From positions 3,383,622-3,447,621 of the forward strand of contig JAJEKV010000054.1 of the NCBI GenBank assembly GCA_021234155.1: a stretch of DNA of 64,000 bases, written 5' to 3'. Position numbers and translations under genes: made by a program. The DNA is from Isoetes taiwanensis (lineage: Eukaryota > Streptophyta > Lycopodiopsida > Isoetales > Isoetaceae). Positions 56,174 through 64,000 of the stretch are shown here, in pieces. The notes beneath the pieces were generated by a model, which did not search any database, was not told the origin of the DNA, and worked only from the letters and a program-made list of their open reading frames with translations. The first letter of the stretch is position 1. Each line of letters opens with the position of its first letter.

Positions 56174-58400
56174 TATGAAACTCGCCTGTTCTTCTTTTGG
56201 ACGTTCGAAATTTGCAACTCATTTTTTCCAAGCGAATAGATAATACTTTATTGGTAAATTGTTTGATTACCAGCATTGCCTAACCCGAAGTGACAGATTT
56301 GCTGTGATTCTAGCTATGACGCTATGCCATGTGTCATGCCACATATGCCAAATTGATTCCATGCCGTTACATCTGTCTAATTACGCATCTACGGTTAGGA
56401 AAAAAAGAAAGTAAAGAAAATTCCACTTCGCATGGTCTTCCGGAGATCCCCGCGATGGGAGGCACATGGCAGAAATCTTCTTGTTCATGTTTCTCCTTGG
56501 GATTTGGGTGCTGGTTTTTTTTGTTGCTGATATATTTCAGATTCGCCTTCGCTTTGGAGCATCTTATCATTTTTTAGCTCTGGTGATTGTTCTATATAGT
56601 GTTTGGCTTGTGCCGACTTCTGGCAAGAAGAGTTTTGGTGTGATTTTGAGATGGAGACCTGTGCCTTCGATTGTTTTCAACCTCAGCTAGAAAAAATGGG
56701 AGTTGAGAATTAATTATAGCCTGGTATTTTACTGCATTCCATGATTGCACCCATGATTGCATCATATGTACTGAATGCTCTTCCAAGGCATAAAACATGA
56801 AGTGTTAAACGTATATGGGATGAGCAAAAGAACTTTAGAGAGCTGGCCAATACCTTGCTTTCTCAGGGGCATTCTGGTTATACATATATGGACTTAGCAA
56901 CAATTTATGAGAGAGCTGGCCAATTCCAGTTGTATATATGCCTAATGATGGTATCTACTGTTAAATGGTCTCCTACATAAGAATTGCATGCATTGTAGCA
57001 CCCCCCAGTTAAAGAGCTTTAGATCACTTTTAGGTTAGCTCTTGATTTATTATTTGTTCGAATCACAGACAAACATCATAGCCATAGCTTCAAAGCATCA
57101 TCATATTTATAAATTGCTTGCAACTAAAGATATACACTATGCAACTAGTTAGTATATAAGTATTCAAGTATTTCTAACACTTGTGTTGTCAACTATAGTC
57201 TGTACACTGGAATTTGTAACCCCAATTTTATGACTTCTGCGATCTACGTCATAGAAGGTACCCACTCTGGAGTTGCATATAGGTCAGTATTTTGTATTTG
57301 CATTTAGAAGGAATATGGAAGAAAAGAGCCTGTATGCATTTTCTTAGAGAATTTGCCACAGTGGGCACAATTGAGGATAAAATTTATTTTTTTGGAAGTT
57401 GTTTTTCCTAGTTTGGGCTGAGATTTATAATCCTAGGACAGATTGCTAGAGTTGTAGTTGCCAGCCTCCCGGAGTAGCGGTGGTGCTGAATGCATGGAAG
57501 TGCCATGGTTGATGGAAGACCTTTGTTGTGGTGGACATCGGCGACATCGACTTCAGTCCAACTTCTGATTTTGGGATTCGTATGTCTGTTAGTATGGAAT
57601 CTGGCTAGAGAAAACACTGCTATTATGGCACTTTAGCCAAGTTTGAGGATGGCATTCTTGCTGCCCTTGGATCTTTCAATTCTTACATCCACGGATGAGG
57701 AAAACCTATCGCATCAATTTTCTACACTATTTCTTTCTCAGATATGGTGGTTGTAAGTACGAGTAATGGCTTGCTAGCTATATTGCAGGAGCAGCATCCA
57801 GTGCTCAAGCTTCATGCCCGAAATTTCCACCAACATATGCATATACGCAGTAGAAGGTTGTTGGAGAGAGTTTTTTCCTTCTGGAGCCACCAGGTACACT
57901 TTGTTAATCAATAGCAAAATAGATCATTACTTTGCATGTTCTGCAATCATTGCTTTAAGCGCGTGCACTCATTACTTATAATTTGTCTTAAGGAGAATGG
58001 AATATGATTATCCCTTGCAACAGTTGTAAGATAGTAACAAAGCTTCTATTTCTATCATTATAATTTGTTAAGTTAAAATATATCTTATCTATGGTTTTTG
58101 CAGTCTCATTCCTAGGGTGTTTGCATCTTCTATCAGAAGCGAGAAGCTAACCTTCATAGTTAAGGAAGGCATGGAAGATTGTTTAGAGGATATTACGAAG
58201 TCCAGTAGCCATCTACATGATCATGCCCATGCTTAGAGTGAAGAAAAAGTACCCGCACTGGACTGTGTAGAGGCCCATATAGTGCATAATGATAAACGTG
58301 AGCATTTGTTTACTAACAAGTATGATTGAAGGAGCTGTAAATTGTATGTTATATTGGCCATAATAGTATGTTATATTGTTAAGAATAAAAGATAGCTTGC
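56174..58400. other. no recognised gene
   Basis: USP39 promoter side and AT-rich sequence. A frame near 56466-56690 encodes a hydrophobic stretch but no recognised family. Confidence 0.5.
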
Positions 58401-58428
58401 ATACTCCAGCTCAGGTGTGTGCCTTCCT

Positions 58429-58985
58429 TTAGACATGGGTAGACATGCTTTGGTTCGAACTTTTCATAAAGGCCTTGGCAATATCCTGTACAGCCTGGAA
58501 CATTCTGCACAGAGCATGTTTGATAAGTTGGTACAGTACGATTTGGTCTTGTGAAATGCTATGATTGCAACATATATAGATTACGGTCATAACATGGAAG
58601 CACTTAATTTATCTGAAATAATGTGCTTGGAATTCGTGGTACCTACTAATGTCACGTTTGCCATCATTTTTAGCTCTTATAGAAGTTTAGAAAACTTAGT
58701 CCCATTTTGTTCATAACAAACTTGACCTGGATACGGATACTAGTGTTGCACTTGTAAATATGTATGTCAAATGCTGGAGCAAGGTGTGATGCAAGGAATT
58801 TATTTGTGAGTTTCTCTCAACAGACTGTTGTATTGCAGACTGCCATTATTGCAACATATTTCCAGAATGTGATGGATGTTTTCGAAGTATATGAAGAAAT
58901 ATGAGATGACAACATAGCCATATTACGTGATGCTTGTGGAGTTGTTGGAAAACTGGCAAAGTCTAAGAATAACATGCCTATTTAT
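58429..58985 (+). pseudogene. PPR remnant
   Basis: Reads FDKLVQYDLVL, stop in place of the usual Trp, NAMIATYIDYGHNMEALNLS, PTNVTFAIIFSSYRSLENL, then DTSVALVNMYVKCW and DACGVVGKLAKSKNNM. These are consecutive P, L and S repeat motifs of plant PPR proteins. Frame changes and stops make it non-coding. Confidence 0.75.
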
Positions 58986-59529
58986 CTACACATATATAAT
59001 TGAGAATGTCCGATAGGGACGTCCAGGTGGCAAAAAATCTGAAGCTCTAAAGCTTAACGCATTTATGGCGGAGGAGGAGCGCGCATCTTGGCTTGGCCAG
59101 CAGTTGGACCGATCTATGCATATAGTCGGATTGTGCAGATCTAACTGCGGATTTGTGAAGAAATTATTTCTGTGAAGACCCAACTGCGGAATCTCATTTT
59201 CTTAAGGATTTCGAAGACCCAGCGGCTGTTTTCTCCAACTCTGTTGATGGATTGTTTTGCTTTGCAGACTCTACATGCAGGTGTGTTTCTTTTAGGTTCA
59301 AAAGAAGTTTAGGGAACTTTGGGGAAGAATGTGCCAAAAAATGCAGATCCAGTATTCTCTAAAGATAGGAACAAGAAAGGCTATAGGCATTTATGGGCGT
59401 AGCATGTGATACACTGATATTGTCAAAGAAACTGGCCGAGAGGACTTGATCCGGCAGGAAAGAGCTCTTAGCGCCGGATTTACAGGTATGGCTATAGATC
59501 AAACAAAGTAAATCTTTAAGTAACCAGTC

Positions 59530-59769
59530 ATGGCACCCCTGTCTAAGGGAGAGTTGGCAGCGTATCTCCATAGCCCAGTTCATCTGGCCATAGCTAGAGG
59601 GGATCATGGAATGCTTCGCAGGATTCCCACTAAACTGCCTAACTTGCCTAAAGCAGGGGAAGTATGCACAGAGGCAATCAATCAAGGCCCTAGGTGCCCG
59701 TCATCCTTAACTTCTGCTTCATCAATTTCTGATTTGTTTATTGGTATAGATATGATTTTCTCAACATAA
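59530..59769 (+). pseudogene. ANKRD13-like ankyrin protein, first-exon fragment
   Basis: YLHSPVHLAIARGDHGMLRR, then IPTKLPNLPKAGEVCTEA resembles the start of plant ANKRD13/GPCR-chaperone-like ankyrin proteins ('HSPVHKAV...D...LKRII..LP.L.KPEEI.TEA'). Later ankyrin repeats are absent and the tail drifts into non-coding sequence ending at TAA 59767. Confidence 0.5.
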
Positions 59770-60237
59770 ATAGGAAGTTAATTTGGTGGTATTCTGATAT
59801 ACAGATGTGGCTACAAATTTGCAAAATAATGTGAGCAACCTTTAGGCGATGCTTCGTGCAATTTACATAAGTAAGTTTGTCTACTGGAGTTCTCAAATAT
59901 AGAAGAGAAGAAAGAGACGTGATTCTAAGCACCAAGAAGTTCTTCTATTATGCCCATAGCTGACGCTAGACATTATCAAGCCAATGATCCTCATGCCTAG
60001 TCTAATCTGATGCAGAACATGGCTCTATTTCTTGCCATTTTCAAACTTTGGTCTCAAACAACATTAACAGGCATTTGAATTTGTCAACCTAGGCTCTAAT
60101 CACATAATATCTGCATATCAAAGTTGTGTAGTCTTGATACATTAATTCTAGATGGTGGGCTAGCTTTTTATGTGATTATAGTATATTGTATGGCTGGTTG
60201 GTTGTGCTTTCTGTGGGTCAGAGGGGGTGCCATAGAT

Positions 60238-60830
60238 GCGGCTGGATTCTAGGGAAGTGCTTGCTGTCATGTCCTTTCATGTAGAAAAAGTAGATCCTGA
60301 TTTTGAGGCAGCAGGAAGAAATCTTTTCAAGTGGTATGCTCGTCATCCAGTAGATACATCATAGCTACTGAATTTATTGCACACACACCCGAGAACATAG
60401 CAACAATGCTGAAGCATGACAAAAGTGATTTTTCTGCAGGTATCATGGATGCTTTATTACGAGCTGGCAATGTGACAATCTGGACTGATGTGGATGGTAT
60501 TTATAATGCGGATCCAAGGAAAGGTTGTCTTACCTAGATGTTAACAGTCCTGTTCAAAACTAAAAGCATCTGAGATGCTAAGTAATCATATCCTATGCAT
60601 TTTCATTGTTTCAGTACGTGAAGCAGTGGTTCAGGAAAATGACATGTCAAGAAGCATGGCAGATGATAAGTATCTGGAGGTATTGACTGCTTTACCTTGC
60701 CATTTGGGTTATCTTAAATCTCTATTGCTTCACCAGTCATACTTCGGAGTAAATGTGCTGTACCCTTGGACAACACTAACTATCATGAAATCTGGACCTT
60801 TATACCTGAGAATGTTTGAAGTTATATGCT
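60238..60830 (+). pseudogene. aspartokinase-homoserine dehydrogenase fragment
   Basis: Frames in order: DSREVLAVMSFHVEKVDPDF then GRNLFKWYARHP, RYIIATEFIAHTPENIATML, DKSDFSAGIMDALLRAGNVT and IWTDVDGIYNADPRKG. After an intron-like gap come REAVVQENDM and a FGVNVLYPWTTLTIMKSG stretch (family 'YFGANVLHPRTIIPVMKY'). This is the kinase lobe of the bifunctional plastid enzyme of threonine/lysine/methionine synthesis. The ATP and substrate loop DGSDFSA is altered to DKSDFSA. Frame changes and the missing N-terminal, ACT and dehydrogenase parts show a pseudogene. Confidence 0.82.
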
Positions 60831-61767
60831 GCGTAATGCTTGCAAAATATACGTTCACCTGTTGTCTCAGTTCAAACTATTGAACAATTCTTACTGTTAC
60901 TACATTTGATTTATGCAGATACGGTGGAGCGCTTTCATATCTTGACATGTTTATTTTTTGTGTTGCCCTTGACCTCTTGTTGTGAGAGTAGCATAAATAA
61001 ACATATGGCTATGTGCATGCCAAATTGTTTTGCAAAGTTTTTCTTATCAGATATTAAGTCCTGTGTTTGTGGTGTACAATGCCTATTAATTAAGAAACAA
61101 GATGCAATCCAAACCATGTTCTCTTCTGTAAGTTAAGGAACCAGAGAAAGAGCTGCCTCTAAAATGCATGCAAGTTTAATTCTTTTAATCCATGTAGCCT
61201 TCAACAGTTTTTCATGTTGATATTGCACCAGAACATTGTTAATTTGTGGTCACATCAGTGATTAATGATAAAATTGCCACCTAATCTTTTTGCATGTGTT
61301 ATTGTTGATCACAAATATATTCCTTGTGTGACAATTTTTATAACATAGGAGGCTAAGGTATAATTTTGCCAGTCCTGTTCTTCACATTGAACACATTGAA
61401 ACTGAGTTATTATATCTAGGAGCCTTTTTGCTCGCAGGAAGTGCCTCAGATCATGCCTACAAACTTGGAGCCCTCTGTTCCAATGGTAAGGAAGCACCCA
61501 TAGCTTGCAAAACCACTATCTTCTTCAATGGAGTTCGTTCGCTCCAGAGATTTCACTTAGCATATTGTGCAGCATTTTAGCAATGTTATACAAGGGTTAG
61601 ACCCGATTTGAAGATTAGAGTTCTCCAACTTAAACACATTTAGTTCGATTTTGCAAGCCCATAACTGAGATCCTTCCTTTTTGACTTTGATACAAAAATT
61701 TACCTTGCTGCGAGTTGGGCAAGAGAAATGTTCGCGGCGGCCTTGGCCGCCGCGATAAATTTCTTGT

Positions 61768-61980
61768 AGTTATAAACTAGACAGATGCTTGTGGAGTTGT
61801 TGGGAAACTGGCAAAGTCTAAGAATAGCATGCTTATTTATAGTTATAAACTAGACAGCTTATGTCAAATATGAGATGAAAAGGTGGCAGTGAAGCTATTT
61901 CAGTCAATGCAAAAACAAGGAATAATTTAAGATGTATTAGCACTTACAAATATTGGAATTACTTACTGCAAGCCTCATCA
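61768..61980 (+). pseudogene. PPR fragment between short direct repeats
   Basis: A 55-bp piece (61784-61840) nearly identical to 58929-58985 (DACGVVGKLAKSKNS) is flanked by TAGTTATAAACTAGACAG on both sides (61767-61784 and 61841-61858). It is followed by DEKVAVKLFQSMQKQGII, a stop, then DVLALTNIGITYCK, another PPR motif. Confidence 0.65.
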
Positions 61981-61989
61981 TTCAATCTT

Positions 61990-64000
61990 TTCTAGCCCTC
62001 TTGTTGTTCAAGCATATGCCATTCCTCTGGTCTGTGCCCATTTTTTGATATGTTGTTCAATCATCAGTTTTATTTGTTAAGTGATTTCAGTCTGCCGTGA
62101 TTGTATCTTTTCCCTTCATACCCATTGTAATTTGGTTGCGTTCTATGTATTTTTGGAAGAATATTACTCGGTGGTTAATTTGTGACCGTAGAATTAGCAA
62201 TGAGCTATAAATTACAAGACATAAATTAGTACATTCTGGATGTGGATGGGTTGAAACATCAAATTGTCTCTAATGGTGGAGCTTCTTCAGAACACCGCCT
62301 CGACTCGGATTCTTCCTATCGGCGACCCAATAAGGGATGCACAATGTAACATTCGTATATTAATACATATTCTCTTAGCATGCCGCCGAAATTCAAATTA
62401 TTACGATTAAAATTTCAACACAAACCCATCTGCCTAGCCTTCTTCCCAACCCTGCAGTTCTGCTAGTTTCTATATTTTTGGGTTGCCCCTAAAGGGGCAA
62501 ACTCTCCTTGATGTGGGTTTTTGGCATATTCTAGGTATATGCCAGTATATACCTGGAACATCCCGAAAACTGCTCCAAACTTGGTATTGCAGGTATTTTT
62601 CCGGTCACCCCTGTTGCTGCCTGAGCCTGTCACCCGCTATTAAAACCATTTAACCAGCAAGTTCTTATCTTTGAGTGGTATGTATATTTATGAGAAGCTA
62701 AAAGACTACATTACCGAGATAGAGTGAAAAGAGTTGGTGTAGCGACTTGAAGAAATGAAATATCAACTCTATAAGGAATGGTGCGAAATCTTCCGACATG
62801 GTCGGGGACTTCTTTGGGATGGGACTGTTCGCACAAGCAAAACGGCATACCGACATATTCAATCAAACAAGACCATAGAGTTGCGCCCAACATGGGCCAA
62901 GGATTATTTTCAAAAAGGGTTAGCCATCATCTCACTAACAATTGTAGGATTGATGTGCAACTTTGTGATATGAACTAGGATCTCTAGAATTTCTTTCTGT
63001 GACATGTAGCTTTATTTTCTCGCGTTAGTTCCTTTTCATGTATCAGACATTCTTATTTTCTTATTTCAAGCAAAATGCCTCAACTTGGCAGGCGTGACTA
63101 TACCAAAGTAGCGCTATGGTGACTATTAACATATATTCAAAGGGAGGCCAAGAAGATAATGTTAAGTGTTGACTTCGGGGAGACCCCTGGTTGCTTCTTG
63201 TTATTTGCACAATGTTGCTTTGCTTCAGCGCATAGGAGTTCCCAATGGAAGGATGCGAGCCAGAAACATACAGGGAAGGAGTATGTCAGACATGGATGTC
63301 TACCTTAACCTCATGAGCTAGGGTCAGAGAGCATAATCCTTTGTCGAAAGGAGAATCCATAGCAACACATGAGCGCATAGAAATCGGAGGGAAGACCACC
63401 ACGGTCTTGCAGCCTAGCAGCTCAAGCAGATGTCAAACAACATCAACAAAGTGAGCAACCAAGCTAGACAACTACACAAAGCACCCAAGGCCAACCATGA
63501 CGAGCTTCCAAAACTCTTATACCAGTATGAATACTTTAATGACTTCATCCGTTACAAAAATAGGAAATCATAATGGAGGAAGGAGAGGAGACACATATTA
63601 GCGGAAGACCATCTCCGACTTGGAGGCCTATGTCAGCATCGGGGCAAGTTCAAGGAGGAGGATATTCTGATATTCTGTTCGAACAAGAGTTCCAGATCTA
63701 GAAATGCCTCGGAACCAAAGGAAAAATGACTTCAGTGCTTCAGCCAAGTAGTTAGAGACTCGAGTGGACCGAACCCAAAGGTCGGAGGAGTCGACCTAGC
63801 CAGCAGCTATAGATCACTCAAACGCAACCAGGATGAGTTATGGCATGTACAATTGTGATGACCACACTTCCAGGCATCTGAGAGGCATCTCGCCACAAAA
63901 TAAAGTCCAAGAAACAGGAATCACACTCACAAATTTAGCTTGCGGAGAAATGACACCATCTACCTACTGCACATCATTCACATGATTTTTTCAGTTATTG
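61990..64000. other. no recognised gene
   Basis: Two overlapping frames at 62755-62978 were not recognised. The last 900 bases have few T-rich runs and many broken frames with a charged composition (DELPKLLYQYEYFNDFIRYK near 63496-63560), suggesting an old coding repeat whose family I cannot name. Confidence 0.4.

Noticed and set aside
1..64000. CRISPR arrays, bacterial operons, rRNA genes
   Set aside because: The repeats are few and irregular, the genes have spliceosomal introns, and no rRNA motif was seen.

Overview
The window is nuclear DNA of a land plant. Intron-bearing plant genes with GT-AG junctions lie among old transposons and many decayed gene fragments, in AT-rich sequence. Protein variants such as RPL9 and the degree of decay would fit a seed-free plant (fern, lycophyte or bryophyte) or another large, repeat-rich genome, but the species cannot be fixed from sequence alone.

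Layout. 0-1.3 kb: a probable LINE 3' end and a broken Ty3/gypsy integrase. 1.3-5.3 kb: low-complexity DNA and an ACT-domain fragment. 5.4-15 kb: the most unusual locus. It holds two decayed, intronless genes with TATA boxes. The first encodes a histone H3-like protein: an H3 N-terminal tail, a roughly 260-residue charged insertion, then an H3 fold. The second encodes an H2B-like fold followed by a long acidic extension and an unrecognised C-terminal domain. A pair of nearly identical ~63-bp hairpins precedes each gene. A Ty1/copia element (8006-13376, target duplication GATTG) is inserted in the second gene. 15-22.6 kb: fragments of a PPR gene, RPA1, a GPI-anchored lipid-transfer protein and a CbbY-like HAD phosphatase, plus a Helitron-like terminus. 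23.7-28.8 kb: RPL9 (intact, three exons), a tandem Dabb-domain stress protein, and an RS-rich splicing-type protein. 29-47.9 kb: mostly non-coding, with a 2OG-Fe(II) oxygenase remnant and a small inverted-repeat element. 48-50.7 kb: a DEK-C/SWIB chromatin gene with an antisense hAT transposase remnant in its last intron. 52.5-53.2 kb: a 250-bp direct duplication. 53.9-56.1 kb: an intact eight-exon USP39/Sad1 splicing gene on the minus strand. 57-62 kb: fragments of PPR, ANKRD13-like and aspartokinase-homoserine dehydrogenase genes. 62-64 kb: nothing recognised.

The host genes are housekeeping functions (translation, splicing, chromatin) and do not form a pathway. The histone-like locus is the candidate novel system. 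It may be an endogenised DNA-virus segment carrying modified core histones, or a lineage-specific plant histone family. All of its coding capacity is now broken by stops, frameshifts and the copia insertion.
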